Source: Erinaceus europaeus (taxonomy: Eukaryota; Chordata; Mammalia; Eulipotyphla; Erinaceidae). From it: a DNA stretch of 64,000 nucleotides. Positions within the stretch are counted from its first letter, which is position 1. Each line of letters begins with the position of its first letter. The stretch lies in NCBI RefSeq assembly GCF_950295315.1, contig NC_080164.1, positions 10,629,990 to 10,693,989 of the forward strand, given 5' to 3'. This document shows, piece after piece, positions 45,931 to 58,308 of the stretch. The notes under the pieces were generated by a model. The model was not told where the DNA came from and did no database searches. It was given only the letters and a program-made list of their open reading frames with translations. The translations under genes and the position numbers were made by a program.

Positions 45931-48315
45931 AAAGAGTCAGATAATTCCAGCACTTCCCAAGACCATCCCAACAATGACCAAGTTCCCATCTTCAGTGTGG
46001 ATCGCTAACTGCACCTCCTTTGTTCTACTAATGCTCTGCTTCTTGAAATATTTCTAGAGAGAGAAAGAAAGTGTTGCTGTGCATGAGCCCTTCTCTCTCC
46101 ACTCTGTTCTCTTCTCTCTCTCCTGCCCTGGCCACCAAGCTCTGTGAAAATGCATGGAGACGCTCAGAATGGGGGTTATTGGAATAAATTATAACCGTAC
46201 TAGTCTCCTTTTATTATGGTTGTCTATCTATCCCATTTTTTTTCTGCTTTACACTCTCCTTATGATCTATACCATTTTACTATAATTTATCTATGAATTC
46301 CTTTGTTTTCTGGGTCATGATGTTGCACATATGAGATGTGACACCCAGCGTAGCCTGTGTATCATTGCCTTAGATCTGCCACCAAAAATCACTACAGATC
46401 AACTGGCTTTGCCCACAGAAATTTACTGTCTAACAACTTTTCTTACAATATGAAGCCCAAGACCAAGTGGAAACTTCACACTGTACATGTTTGCTAAGAC
46501 ACTCTCTTTTGAGAACTCTGTTTGTTAATGATCATCTCCGCTAAGTCTTCACATGTTCTTCCTTCTGCATGTGTCTTCTCATCCTCTCATAAGACATCTC
46601 TCACAATGGAAGGGGGTCTATCCTGGTGATCTCATTTCATTTTATCACTCCTGTACAGACCCTGTTTACAAATGCAGTCACATGTGTAGGTACTGGAAGA
46701 GACCGTATGACATCACTGCATGCCTTAGTCATACCGTGAATATCGTTTGGTAAGGTTAAGACATGTGCTGAGACATCAGTATGTGTGTTGGTCTCTTCAA
46801 CTCATCATCAAAATGCCACAAGCAGGATGCTTAAACACAATCTCTGATCAGGTTACAGCGTCAGTTTTGAGGAAAGCTGCCTTCTGGGTTTGTAAATATC
46901 TTTACATCTAATCTTCACATGGTGGGGGGTGGAGTAGAAGGGTGAGGGGAGAATGAGTTGGGGAGCACGCTCTGAGTCTCAATATAAAGAGAAACGAGGG
47001 CACTAATACCACTATGAGGACCCCATCCTGTGCCCTGGTCTACCTCTAAATGCCATCATGCTGGGCAGGAGGATTTTAGCCTAATTGGGAATATGTTACT
47101 CTTGAAACCACAAACAGAATCACACGATCTCTTTAAACTCTGCAATAATATAAACTCTACACTTCTTCTGTTTCCTGAGAACAGATTCAAAAACTTCAAT
47201 ACGATTCCAGTAAGTGACTCACTGATTATGGCCTAAATGGTCTTGAGTCTGACTCCCTTAACGTCCAGGTGCTTTCGAAGGTGGGGTTGGCCATAGTGGC
47301 TGCTATGGTGGTGGTGGTGATGGGTACTGTTGGAGAATGCCCCTAGGGAACACCTCAGGGTAAAGTCTGGGGGCTGCTCAGGCAAGAATTCTGTGGTATT
47401 TATTTCAAGGCTAAAACAAATCCAGAAAACAACTGCCCTAGGACATTAAGATAGTCTGTCAACAGCAGTAAATCAACCCAGGAAGGAGGATGATAAAGCT
47501 TGTTGACATTTGTCCTTTAGAAGCTATTTATTTCTCCTCACAGAGCAAACTCCTCTCCAGGGGATTAAAGAAGAGAGCTGTGGACTCTCTCATGCCTGCT
47601 GGTCAGCAGTTCTCTTTGCTCAGACAACGCAGCCAGTGACCTTGTCCTAATCAGGAAGGACAGCTTAATGTTCTGTCATCACCATCATCATCATCACCAC
47701 CATGATTATTTTTGTTAGACTTTGGATGGAGACTTGAGAAATGTAGGTGTTTCTTGTAAGAAAAAAATTAGATACCAAATATCTATAAATTAAAAACTCC
47801 TTTTATAGGAGATAGATATTAGGCCTCTTAGACAGAGTGCTGTAGGCAATACTTTTGTCTACTGAGGTGATTTTAAAAGTGCTGCAATTGATAGCAGTCT
47901 CTCTATTATGGAAGAGATAATAATGGTGCACTCGGTGATGATATTATAGAAATAAAGCAAACATAACACCATGTTGCTTGGCTGAGTACTTGGAACTCAA
48001 TCATAATTTGATCCTATTATAGTCGGAAAATTTACTCTGTTGACTTCAGTTAGTCTGTCAGAGCTTGTTTGTATTTTTATTTCTTTCTTTATTTTACTAA
48101 CAAAAGCTTCATGTGTATTTTAAAATATGTATTCTACTGAGTTAGGTGCTGTTTTCTGTAAATGGCAATGAGATCCTGTTGGTTGATGACATTTTGAGTT
48201 CTTGATGTCCTTACTGATTTTGCTCATTGGTCTATGCTAAGAGTAGAGTAATGACTATAATTAAAACAGGGCCTCAAAGATAAAAAAATAGTGGGTTCTT
48301 CCTATCAGCTAGGCA
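45931..48315. other. Repeat-poor intergenic island
   Basis: About 2.4 kb without any recognised SINE, R1 or L1 copy, about 9.5-12 kb upstream of the APOB start. No ORF resembles a known protein. It may be unique or constrained DNA. Confidence 0.5.
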
Positions 48316-48420
48316 ACGACTGCCACCTCTCCAGATTCAAAGGAGGTCTCGAAACTTTACATGAGGCTCAACCTGACGCTGTTGACTGGCTACGGAAGAA
48401 GGGCAAACGCTAGAAGAAGA
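48316..48420 (+). mobile_element. Vingi-type element, 3' end fragment
   Basis: Matches the last about 105 bp of the intronic Vingi copy from ACGACTGCCACCTCTCC to CGCTAGAAGAAGAA. Here the frame continues past the point where the other copy has TGA and ends in ...WLRKKGKR then a stop. Confidence 0.88.
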
Positions 48421-48512
48421 ATCATCTAGGCAAGCTACTAACTAATCAAGCAACCAAAAATCACTTGGTGAGTATCCCTAACCTTATACTGAGTGGGAAA
48501 AAAAGGGAGCGA

Positions 48513-48785
48513 GAGGCCAGGTGTTGACGCATCTGGTTGAGTGTACACATTACCATGTGCAAGGACCTGGGTCCCCATCTTCAGCGGGGTAGGGTGGGGT
48601 AGGAATTTCATGAGAGGTGAAACTGCCTGTAGATCTCTCTCTCTCTCTCTCTCTTTCTCTCTTTCTCCCCCCTCTCTCTATCTCACTTGTCCCTCTCATT
48701 TCCTTTCTGTTTTAGCAAATAAAACAGAAAGAAAAAAGGAAAACCATGGCCACCAGTGTGTGTTGGATTTGTAGTGTCTGCACTA
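48513..48785 (+). repeat. SINE-A short with partial extension
   Basis: GCCAGGTGTTGACGCATCTG, B box lost (GGGTCCCCATC), TCATGAGAGGTGAAAC, then GTGTTGGATTTGTAGTGTC. Confidence 0.8.
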
Positions 48786-49287
48786 AAAGGTGTTTTCCTA
48801 GGATGATGGGGTCACAGGGTCATGGAGGACACTCAGGGAGGCAAACTGTTGTGATGAAAGACAAAGACACTGGGAATTTTGCAAACACTTTGTTTGGAGG
48901 TCAGCTGAATTTTTTTTTTTTTTTTTGGTGATCCTTATGTCTTACTACACATGTCCAATATTTTCTCTACTAGATAGATTTACTTACTGTGTCTGAAGTA
49001 GAAACACTGTCTTAATTTACAAAAAAAAAAAAGTTTCCTTCAGTTTTGTGTCTGAGGTATTCATATTTTCAACTGTGTTTCTGTAAAAATCTTGAAACTT
49101 AAATTACTTTTTAGGTAGGTTGCCCCTTTCAACATTCATGTAAACACATCCCTTCCCCTCACTATAAATCTTTCAGAATATTTCTTATGTTGAAGGAGTC
49201 AACACTGGAATGCATAGCTTTGTGATTTGAAATGTGAAATACTGTGGAATTCCTTAAGATGAGAGGGAGAGGGATCTTTGACTCTCG
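48786..49287. other. Unassigned intergenic DNA
   Basis: Poly(T) runs near 48909-48926; no gene seen. Confidence 0.45.
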
Positions 49288-49440
49288 GCTGGGCTAGCTC
49301 TTCCAGCAGGATGTGAGGCTTACCATGTGTGAGGCCCTAGGTCTGAACCCTGGCACCACATGGGGACACCACAGTACTGGGGGACGTTCCACGCATTGTG
49401 AAGCAATGCTGTGGTGGTTCTCCCTCCTTATCTGTTTTCT
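49288..49440 (+). repeat. SINE-C-like
   Basis: GGGCTAGCTCTTCCAGCAGG, CCTAGGTCTGAACCCTGGCA (B-box-like), GTGAAGCAATGCTG. Confidence 0.5.
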
Positions 49441-49459
49441 CCTCTTCTTCTTCTTTTTT

Positions 49460-49660
49460 TTCTCCAGGCTTATTGCTGGGGCTTGGTGCTGGCACTACAA
49501 ATCCATTGCTCCTGGATGTCATATATTTTTGTTTTTTTGTTTTTTCCATTTTACTGGTTACAACAGAGAGAAATTGAAAGGTGGAGGGGAGATAGGGAGA
49601 GTGAAAGAAACTTGTAGATCTGCTTCACTGCCCGTAAAGTGTCCCCCACTGCAGGTAGGG
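49460..49660 (-). repeat. SINE-A long, truncated
   Basis: Extension GGCTTATTGCTGGGGCTTGG and body CTTCACTGCCCGTAAAG; stops before the B box. Confidence 0.8.
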
Positions 49661-49699
49661 AACTTCCCCCCACAGTACCTCCCCTCTCTACCCTGTCCC

Positions 49700-50065
49700 A
49701 GCCTCTCCTTTTCCAGAGTCTTTTGCTTTGGTGCAATGCACCAAACCCACTCCAAGTTCTATTTATGTTTACTCTTTTAATTTTTTTATTATATTAATTT
49801 ATTTATAGGGTAGAAACAATCAGAAATTGAGAGGAGAGGGGGTGATAGAGGAGAGAGACAGAGAGATACCTGCAGCCCTGCTTCACCACTTGCAAAGCTT
49901 TCCCTTACAGTAGGGACTGGGGACTTGAATCCTTTACTTGGAGCACTGTAACATGTGTGCTCTACCAGGTGCATTGCAGCTGGGTCTCTATGTTTGCTCT
50001 ATCTTCTTGTTTCTTAAGTACTACCTAAGAATGAGATCATCCCATATTCATCCTCCTCTTTTTTG
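49700..50065 (-). repeat. L1-like 3' end split by a SINE-A
   Basis: CTTTTGCTTTGGTGCAATGC on the left, GAATGAGATCATCCCATATT on the right. Confidence 0.75.
49785..49988 (-). repeat. SINE-A short nested in L1-like sequence
   Basis: TTTATAGGGTAGAAACAATC, ACTTGCAAAGCTTTCCC, GGGACTTGAATCC. An imperfect duplication (TATGTTTACTCT / TATGTTTGCTCT) flanks it. Confidence 0.85.
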
Positions 50066-50075
50066 ACTGTTGAAT

Positions 50076-50176
50076 TCTCCTCCTGCTCCCCTCCCTCCTC
50101 CTCCTCTCCCTCCTCCTTCTCCTCTTCCTCTTCTTTCTCCTTTTCCTCCTCCTCTTCCTCCTCCTCTTCTTCTTCT
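50076..50176. repeat. (CTC)n polypyrimidine tract
   Basis: CTCCTC/CTTCTC units leading into a SINE-B. Confidence 0.9.
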
Positions 50177-50290
50177 ACCAGAGCACTGCTCAGCTCTAGG
50201 TTATGGTGGTGAAGGGGATTAAATTTGGGACTTCTGAGCCTTAGCATAAGACTCTCTTTGCATAACCATTATGCTATCTATCCCCTCCCT
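50170..50290 (-). repeat. SINE-B
   Basis: ACCAGAGCACTGCTCAGCTC, GTTATGGTGGTGAAGGGG, GCATAACCATTATGCTATC. Confidence 0.85.
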
Positions 50291-50898
50291 GAATGCTGAA
50301 TTCTTTAGCAACTGAAAACTCTCTAGTAGTTTTAACTGAAAATTCTAAGGACCACCGTGACTCCAATGTGGGATACAGTAAGTCATCTTTACTTTCTGCT
50401 AGGGTAGAATTATAACACCAAAACATGGATGACCCTATCATAGTCTTATCACTCCACCTTCCTCAGGAGGATGGCTAACTTTGAAACTCTAACAATGTGT
50501 CCAAAAGTGGCCATTGTCAACTTTTAGTTGGATGTTAAAATATTTCTTCATCTTGGAACAACTTTGTAGACTGTCACCAAAGGCTATTCTCTCTACATTT
50601 GCAGAAATATGGCAAAGTATACCATTCATAGAATGACATAGTAACAATCCCATAGATGTCCAAGATGAAAAGACACAGCTATGTGAAAATAAAGTATTTG
50701 AGACCACATATTGGCTACGAGGACCATTAAGATGTAAGAATCAAGACGTACTATTACCTTTCTTTGATGTAAATGTTCCAAGAGTTAATGTATATACAGA
50801 TATGCTTTTATTTAGTTCACTTGCAAGTATTAGTGGATCCTAAATAAAGTAGATATACACTTGACTAGATGAAGCACTTGATGATAAAGTCTTTCAGT
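50291..50898. other. Unassigned AT-rich intergenic DNA
   Basis: No recognisable repeat or gene. Confidence 0.45.
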
Positions 50899-51087
50899 GT
50901 TTTTTATTATCTTTATTTATTGGATAGAGACAGTCATAAATCAAGAGGGGTTGGGGAGATAGATAAGGAGAGAGACACCTGCAACACGACTTCACTGCCC
51001 ACAAAGCTTTCCCACTGCAGTAGGGACTGGGGGCTTGAACCTGGGTCCTTTTACATTGTAACATGGGTGCACCACCACCTGGCCCCA
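50899..51087 (-). repeat. SINE-A short (cluster 1 of 3)
   Basis: TTATTGGATAGAGACAGTC, CCCACAAAGCTTTCCC, GCTTGAACCTGGGTCC, GCACCACCACCTGGCCCC. Confidence 0.92.
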
Positions 51088-51179
51088 ATGAAGTTCTTAG
51101 TCATCTAATTCCTTCCATGTCCTCATGGAAATTATTGTTATTTATTTTTAAATTTTTTATCATCTTTATTTTGTTTTTA

Positions 51180-51386
51180 ATTTTTATTATCTTTATTTAT
51201 TTATTGGATAGAGACAGAAATCAAGAGGAAGGGAGAGACAGAGAGGGAAAGAGACAGAAAGTCACCTGAGACTCTGCTTTACCACTTCCAAAGCTTTCCC
51301 CCTGCAGGTGGGGACTGGGGGCTCGAACCTGGGTCCTTAAGCATTGCAACATATGCGTTCAACCAGGTGCTTCACCACCCAGCCCC
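51180..51386 (-). repeat. SINE-A short (cluster 2 of 3)
   Basis: TTTATTGGATAGAGACAG, CCAAAGCTTTCCCCCTGC, GGGCTCGAACCTGGGTCC, CACCACCCAGCCCC. Confidence 0.93.
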
Positions 51387-51582
51387 ATCTTTATTTTATT
51401 TATTGGATAGAGACAGCCAGATATCTAGAGGGAAGGGGGTGACAGAAAGGGAGAGACAGAGAGACACCTGCAACATTGCTTCACCACTCACAAAGCTTTC
51501 CTCCTGCAGGTGGGGGCTAGGGGCTTGAACCCAGGTCCTTGCACATAGTCATATGTGTGCTCAACCAGGTGCGCCACCACCC
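51387..51582 (-). repeat. SINE-A short (cluster 3 of 3)
   Basis: Starts directly at the head end of the previous copy: ATCTTTATTTTATTTATTGG, CACAAAGCTTTCCTCCTGC, GTGCGCCACCACCC. Confidence 0.93.
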
Positions 51583-51639
51583 AAAAATTATTTAAATAGA
51601 CCTAATTTGAAACTTCAGGTGGACTTTTAGTTCTGGGAG

Positions 51640-51745
51640 TTGAGAGGGTTAAGACACAGAATTTTGGTGGTGGTGCAGGGTGAAACTACTCCCATATTAT
51701 CTTATAATATTGTAGCCCACTATTAGTCAGAAAAGAAAAAAAAAG
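51640..51745 (+). repeat. R1-like 3' end, degenerate
   Basis: GGTTAAGACACAGAATTTTG and GTGGTGGTGCAGGGTGAAAC, then an A-rich tail; weak match. Confidence 0.45.
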
Positions 51746-52793
51746 AAAAACTTATGTCACCCAAATTACTTTCGTAGTTATCAATAAACAGTGGCACTTG
51801 GATGGGGGGTTGAACCTCTGGAGAGAGTCCAGGGGCACTGACGTTTCTGTTGCCTACTAGTCTGAGTTCACAGGTGTCTGTTTTCTGAGCCTTGGTGGGT
51901 GTGTGGTTTCAGGATGAAGAATTTTTGAAAAGCCAGTTCAAGATGCAAGAGTACTCTTGTACCTGTGTGTTTCATGCTCTCTGTCTTCTGTCATTCATCT
52001 TGTCCGTAGTTCTTTCCTGAGCCCCGTGGAATAGGCAGCACTGTGCTAGCCATGTGGAAATGTATGTATGACAGTCTTCTTGTGCATCTTAACAATCAGA
52101 AAACATAACAGGAAGTAGACAAAAATTTGGCTGCTTCATGGCTCCTCATTCAGGCTTGTATTACAAGAAGAGAACACTGAAGTGTCAGGACTCATGGTGA
52201 ACTCACCTGTGTGACATCAGTCACATGGATGTCTCTTGGGCAACGCAAACAAAGCATTCAGTGCAGCACTAAATAAGCCACTTCCCCATCCTTGAATCTA
52301 AAAGCTCACCCACATATTCTTACACGATGTTAGTGAATAGCTGGTTTTACAGTCTTCCATAAGCCCCAGTCAGAATCATGGAAGCCAGCCCAAACCTCTT
52401 TCTTCGACTTTCACCCCAGTTGAGTTTACTTTCAAAATGTGTCCTCTACCTGCTTCTTCACTGTTGCTCTACTGTCATGGGTCTGGGAATGTCTTTCAAT
52501 GTTATTCCACAAGCCTCCTGCGCTCAGTTCACAGCCACACCAACCAACATGTTATTCCTGAATATTTCAAAAACCCTCTTATGACCCTGAGTCCTTGAGG
52601 ATGGATTTCTGTTTTCTTTACCTGGAATGTCCCCTTCCTATTAAAATTATAACTTTTTCTGTAACCTTTCTTCAGATCCCTGGGGAATTAACGGATGTTT
52701 CTCAAGCTTTGTAGGTTTTCCCTTAAAGTGATATCCGATTTTACTATAATTGCATAGTGGCTACTCCCATTGTTCCATGAATCAGAGTATTTT
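51746..52793. other. Repeat-poor intergenic stretch
   Basis: About 1 kb with no recognised repeat or gene. Confidence 0.45.
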
Positions 52794-52805
52794 AAAGGTA
52801 GAGAC

Positions 52806-53123
52806 TCGGAGTTGGGCAGTGGCGCAGTGGGTTAAGCGCACATGGTGCAAAGCTCAAGGACCGGCGTAAGGATCCTGGTTCAAGCCCCTGGCTCCCCACC
52901 TTCAAGGGAGTTGATTCACAAGCGGTAAAGCAGGTCTGCAGGTGTCTTTCTCTCCCCCTCTCTGTCTTCCCCTCCTCTCTCCATTTCTCTCTGTCCTATC
53001 CAACAATGATGACAAGGATAAGTACAATAAAACAACAAGGACAACAAAAGGGAATAAACAAATAAATAAATATTTAAATAAATAAATAAATAAATATTTA
53101 AATAAATAAATACATATTTTTTA
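52806..53123 (+). repeat. SINE-A long with 12-bp target duplication
   Basis: AGTGGCGCAGTGGGTTAAGC head, GGTTCAAGCCCC B box, and a long (AAAT)n tail. Flanked by AAAGGTAGAGAC at 52794-52805 and 53124-53135. Confidence 0.94.
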
Positions 53124-53171
53124 AAAGGTAGAGACCATGCCTTTTCATGCTTCTCATTGCAATGCCAGGTG

Positions 53172-53196
53172 TAATAATAATAATAATAATAATAAT
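53172..53196. repeat. (TAA)n microsatellite
   Basis: About 8 units. Confidence 0.95.
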
Positions 53197-53584
53197 TCCA
53201 CTTAAATGTTCCTGCCAACGCCTCACACATGATATGTTTGTTGAACGAATAAATGAATCTGTTGCTATTTATTCTCACTCTTCAGTACATTGAGTGAGGG
53301 AAGGGCCTATCTTCATCAACCTCCGTGGCTTGTATTTAGTCAAGTCATTTAATTTCTTGACTGGTAGAGATTCATAATTTATTAGTTGTCATCTCTCATT
53401 CATAATCTGTTCCCTTCTCTGTATACAATACAGGTAGGTGTATGTAAAACATGACAAACAAAACCCTTTGATGTCTACAGAGCAATTTCCAATGTTCCCT
53501 CAAAAGTTCATCTTTTGGAATTAAAATACACTCTGGAAATATACGCTTCCTGGGAGCACAGTTGGGTTATTTATTTATTTGTTT

Positions 53585-53953
53585 GTTTTAAAAAAGAGAC
53601 ATTAACAAAACCATAGGATAGGAGGGGTACAACTCCACACAATTCCCACCACCAGATCTCTGTATCCCATCTCCCCCCCCCACCCCGCCCCCATAGCTTT
53701 CCTATTCTTTATCCCTCTGGGAGTATGGACCCAAAGTCATTGTGGGATGCAGAAGGTGGAAGGTCTGGCTTCTGTAATTGCTTCCCTGCTGAATATGGGT
53801 GTTGACAGGTTGATCCATATTCCCAGCCTGCATCTCTCTTTCCCTAGTAGGGTGGGTCTCTGGGGAAGCAGAGCTCCAGGACACACTGGTGGGGTCGTCT
53901 GTCCAGGGAAGTCTGGTCAGCATCATGCTAGCATCTGGAACCTGGTGGCTGAG
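53585..53953 (-). repeat. R1 repeat
   Basis: From the T-rich 3' end and GATAGGAGGGGTACAACTCC through GCAGAAGGTGGAAGGTCTGG to AGCATCTGGAACCTGGTGGC. Confidence 0.92.
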
Positions 53954-54177
53954 TTGGGCTTTAAGAAAACACAGATATTTCAAAAGTATAATTTCTTTTC
54001 TTGTCTTGGAGTGCATTTTAATCATCTACAACACAAATAGTATCGTAAACCAACAGAGAATCTGTTGCAGAATCATTTGTAGTTAACTATTAAAAATATT
54101 CTGTTTGTGTATGTGATCCCATACTTTTTATTCAGATACCTCAGAACATTTAATAAATGAAGAAGGGAGAAAATGTG

Positions 54178-54393
54178 GGGGCCAGCACCTGGTTGAACAC
54201 ACATGTTACAATGTGCAAGGACCAAGTTCAAGTCCCTAGTCCCTACCTGCAGGAGGGGAAAACCTAGTGAGTGGTGAAGCAGTGTTACAGGTGTCTTTCT
54301 GTCTCTCCCCCTCTTGATCTCTCCTTTTCCTCTTGATTTCTGGGTGTCTCTATCCAATAAATAAATAAAGAGTATATAAAAATAATAAAAGAG
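54178..54393 (+). repeat. SINE-A short
   Basis: GGGGCCAGCACCTGGTTGAA, decayed B box, GAGTGGTGAAGCAGTG, tail CCAATAAATAAATAAAG. Confidence 0.88.
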
Positions 54394-56814
54394 AAAACCC
54401 ACAATTTAGTGCAGTAGTTTTTCTCACTTCCTTCCCCCTTCTCCCTCCCTCCCTTCCTCCCTTCCTTCCTTTCTCTCTTTCTTTCTTTTTTTCAATTTCT
54501 ACTATTTAGTCAGACTTAGCAGAGAATGGGGTTTCTTGGTGTCTCGTGAACTTCCTTTCAGCTCAAGTTTATAAAACACTGTTCTACTCTGAGCAAACAC
54601 ATAAATCCCACTTTTAAATTCTTTTCATGATTCAGTAATGAAATATGATTTGCACTGGAGGAAAAATCCTATGGGATTTAGAAAAATGAAGTGCTTTCAA
54701 ATCAGAACTGCTAATGCCCTGCTACCTGGACCACTGTTTCCCTTGTTCAGCAAGAGAGTCCATCAATTCCTACAGGAAACACACAACTTTGAAAGGAGGA
54801 ATATTTTTCATTTCTAAGCTATCTGAAAAATGTCACTCAACCAACTTTCATCATCTGTCCCATTATTATCAAAATGTATATTTGAAATACAGCATCATAT
54901 ACTCCATGGGGATTTGAAAACTGTCATGTTAGATTTCAGTGGCCATACAACTGCTGATATAATTTCCTATTATTTTAGTAGCCACCCAGAGTCATTTTAT
55001 ACAGCTCATCCAAATCAACATTACACAACTAAAGTCACACAGAGTATTTAATCATTAGCTTCCCTTTGTTATTCCATCAGCAATGGCCCAGTTTTGACAG
55101 ACACGTTTTGGTTTAGAATGTGACTAGAGTGAATAGGGAACTGAATTTTTCTCTAGCCTGTTTTTTCTTTTTCTTCTTGTCAAATTTCTGCTTATAGGAG
55201 TGCTTGATTTCTCTAGTAACAGAATCTCTAAGAAAATTACTTGTCCTTTTAAATTCTAATTATTTAGAAGCACATTGCTTTAGAGAGTCCAAATATGCTT
55301 ATGGTATTTTTTTCTTTTAGCTGAGTTCTTACACCTTTCTTTGTTATACAAAGAGAAAGAAGCAATCTCAATTTAGATAGTGAATTAGCTTTCCTGGAAT
55401 TCAGAAAAACTACAAGCTGTGAAATTAGGTCACCATTAATCTTTCAATAAAAACACGGTGGATTTGCTTACTGAATTGTTTAAAAGTGATTTAGTAATCT
55501 AGAGAACAATTCCTGCAGGTAACTTCTTTCCTCATTCCTACATCAATAACGTTATCTTGAGGTAAAACAAACAAACACACACACACAAAAAAAAAACTCT
55601 CTCATATAACAAAAGCAAAGAGAAGCAGCCCAAAGTTAAAGAATAAGGTTTACATTTGCTTAGCTCTGAACTGTTTAAAAAAATAAGATTGTATTTCCAC
55701 AATGCAGTCAGATAACAATTAGCCAAGTAAGACTCTAGATCATAAAAAGAAAAGGCCCTCACCCAGCAGGAGATGGTAGAGTCAGCCTGGCATCTTTTGT
55801 ATTCTTAGTAGCAACAATCATGGGGATAGAGTCTACACTCTCACACAGATGATAGAAATAGAGGTGACTTACAAACTGTGTAACTTCAATTTGCTTGATT
55901 TTGACCCTTTGATCTAGCAAGATGATACTAACTGAAATGTTTGCACAAATGTGATGGGAATGAGTAACATATAGCAAAGCATCGCAGTGAACTGGTGCTC
56001 AGCTCTTAGACTGGGCAATGCACTTCTCGGTGGTTTTCACCAGGACAGGATCCCATGGAGGTGGTGATGGCCTGTCCACCTTATGTTTACTAAGTATACA
56101 CTGAAGAAGTCAAGCAGTTCATGATGGTCTTTCAGGACTACTCTTCATATTGTGGGAATCTATAAAAAAATCACAGTTAATAAAATCCATCTAAAATTTT
56201 CGGAACCATTAGCTACTTTACTTGGAGCTAGTATTTTATTACTATTTTTAAAAGAAAATCAATCAAGTTCAGCAAATACTGAACAGAACTATTGATTTTG
56301 TTAAACTTCCAAAACCCATCTTTGGATGCCAACAAGGCCTTAGTTAAGATAGTTACTGGGTCAACCAGAAGTCCAAGTTCTTATTTTGTCTCTATAGCTC
56401 TATGTGTCTTAGTAGAGTGTCTGTTCTGGGGTACACTTTCAAATAATTTGGGAATAAGTCTCTGAGCTGGGTTTATGTGAAAATCAAAGGAACAGTGACG
56501 GCAACTCCAACTTGACAACCTTGGGCAAATCATTAGTGAATTGTTTGTCTGTTAGGCTGAACCTGTTTCAGGTTCTTCTTCTGTCCATGCTATTAGGGTA
56601 TAACTGGCCTTTATTCAGTATTGCAGTTAATTGCTAGTTTGTCACCAAAAGGTCCTCGGACTGAGCCAGAGAACCAGTGCAATGATTCTATATCTAGAAC
56701 CAGTGGGCCTCACGGGGAGTATATGTGTTGGGAAGAATATGGGAAATGGGTTCATAGTTGGTCCACACTCAAGTGTCAGTATCAGCTTTCCTTCAGGGTG
56801 AGGGGAAGATGATA
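54394..56814. other. Repeat-poor AT-rich intergenic island
   Basis: About 2.4 kb with only a short pyrimidine run (54430-54490). No SINE, R1 or L1 and no recognisable coding sequence. Confidence 0.5.
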
Positions 56815-57085
56815 GTGTTGTGTGTTTGTGTTTATGTGTGTGTTTGTGAGACAGAGAGAGGGGGTAGAGAGGGAGGGAGGGAGGGAGAGAGAGAGAGATA
56901 CGGATAAAGAAAAAGGGAGAGAGTGAAAAGGAGAAAGAGAGAGATAGGAATAGAGAGTGAGGGAAAGAAGAGGAGGAGAAGCAGCAGAAGAAAAATGAGG
57001 AGAAGAAGAAGCAGAAGCAGCAGCAGCAACAGAAGAAGAATAAGGAGAAGAAGGAGAAGGAGGAGGGAGAGGAGGAGAATATTGA
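56815..57085. repeat. GA-rich low-complexity tract
   Basis: A short GT run, GGGA/GAGA blocks, then GAAGAAG and GCAGCA units. Open frames rich in S, F, L or R across it are artefacts. Confidence 0.93.
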
Positions 57086-57989
57086 AGCCAGGATATGGAG
57101 ATAAACAAGTTCCAAAGCTGTAGGTTTAGTCTATACTTTGAGGGATGTTCTGAGGCTAGACTTCCCAAAGTACATGACTTTAGCCCCTGGGCCAGAGCCT
57201 TTGGCCTGTCCCCCAAAGACTTAGCTTGTCTTAACATATCCATAGTGCAAACCTTGTGACAGGTGAGTGAGGCCTACTACAGACTGACAGCCAGCCCACA
57301 CAGAAATAATGTATCTGAAATAAATATGGCAAGTCTCAGCTTCCAGAGATCTCACTCCCTACCTCTTGCCCTTTGCTGGACTGGAGTGATTTTACCTATT
57401 GACTGGCCAGGGTCAGGACAAAGGGGAGATGATCCCAGGGAGAGAAAGTCCAGGCTGTGCTTGTTGAAAGCTGGTAAATGGAATAAGTGAGGTGATAAAG
57501 AGATGGATGGATCAGCTGTCTGTCCTTCCTGCCTGCTGCTTTCTCTGTAGACTTGGGTGGTGGGCCACTATTAGAACAGACTGTGCCCTCTGGAACTTGG
57601 CTGAGGCTCTGTCATCTACTCTCATGTTCCTCTATGATCCCAATTCCTCTCTTTTCCTCAAGGTTTTATCTCAATAGATATCTTAGAAATATTACTAAAA
57701 TCCTAGCTTCACCGCTTCTTCTAGGACCTCCAGTTACTGAGGAGTAATTACTAGCCTCTGTAGCATTTCGGTGTTGGCCACATTACTCAGTTGTCTCTGC
57801 TCTCCCCCCACTCTAGTTAAGTCCTTAAGAGCAAAGTATGGCTAGAAGTACCTCATGGGGCCAAGTAAGTATAGAATCAAGAGATACTGAATGGAGTGAA
57901 ATATAGGTCTAAATATTGTATTGAGCCACTAGATAGCAAAGTTGATTCCAAAGGATTTTATGATTTTGGGGTTAGAGAGAATACAGTCT
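57086..57989. other. Unassigned intergenic DNA
   Basis: No recognisable repeat or gene. Confidence 0.45.
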
Positions 57990-58279
57990 CAGGGCCCAGG
58001 TGGTGGTGCACCAGATCAAGCACACATAATACTATGTGCACGGACCAGGGCTCAAACCCCCATTCCCCAACTGCAGGAGAATGCTTCATGAGTGATGAAG
58101 CAGGTCTACAAGTGTCTGTCTTTCTCTCTCCCTCTCTGTTGCCCCTCCATTCTCAATTTCTCTCTGTCCTCTCAAAGAAAACAGGAAAAAATAAATGAAT
58201 AAGGAAAAAATGTCCACCAGGAGTGGTGGATCCATAGTGCCAGCACCAAGCCCCAGTGAGAATCCTGGTAGCAAAAAAA
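57990..58279 (+). repeat. SINE-A with 3' extension
   Basis: GGGCCCAGGTGGTGGTGCAC, GCTTCATGAGTGATGAAGC, GAGTGGTGGATCCATAGTGC, AGCACCAAGCCCCAG. Confidence 0.9.
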
Positions 58280-58308
58280 GAATGCAGTTTCCTCTGGCAG
58301 ACTTTCAT

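Noticed and set aside
56642..57243. Open frames of 150 or more codons rich in S, L and F opposite a GA-rich tract
   Set aside because: Low-complexity DNA without start context or domain; intergenic.
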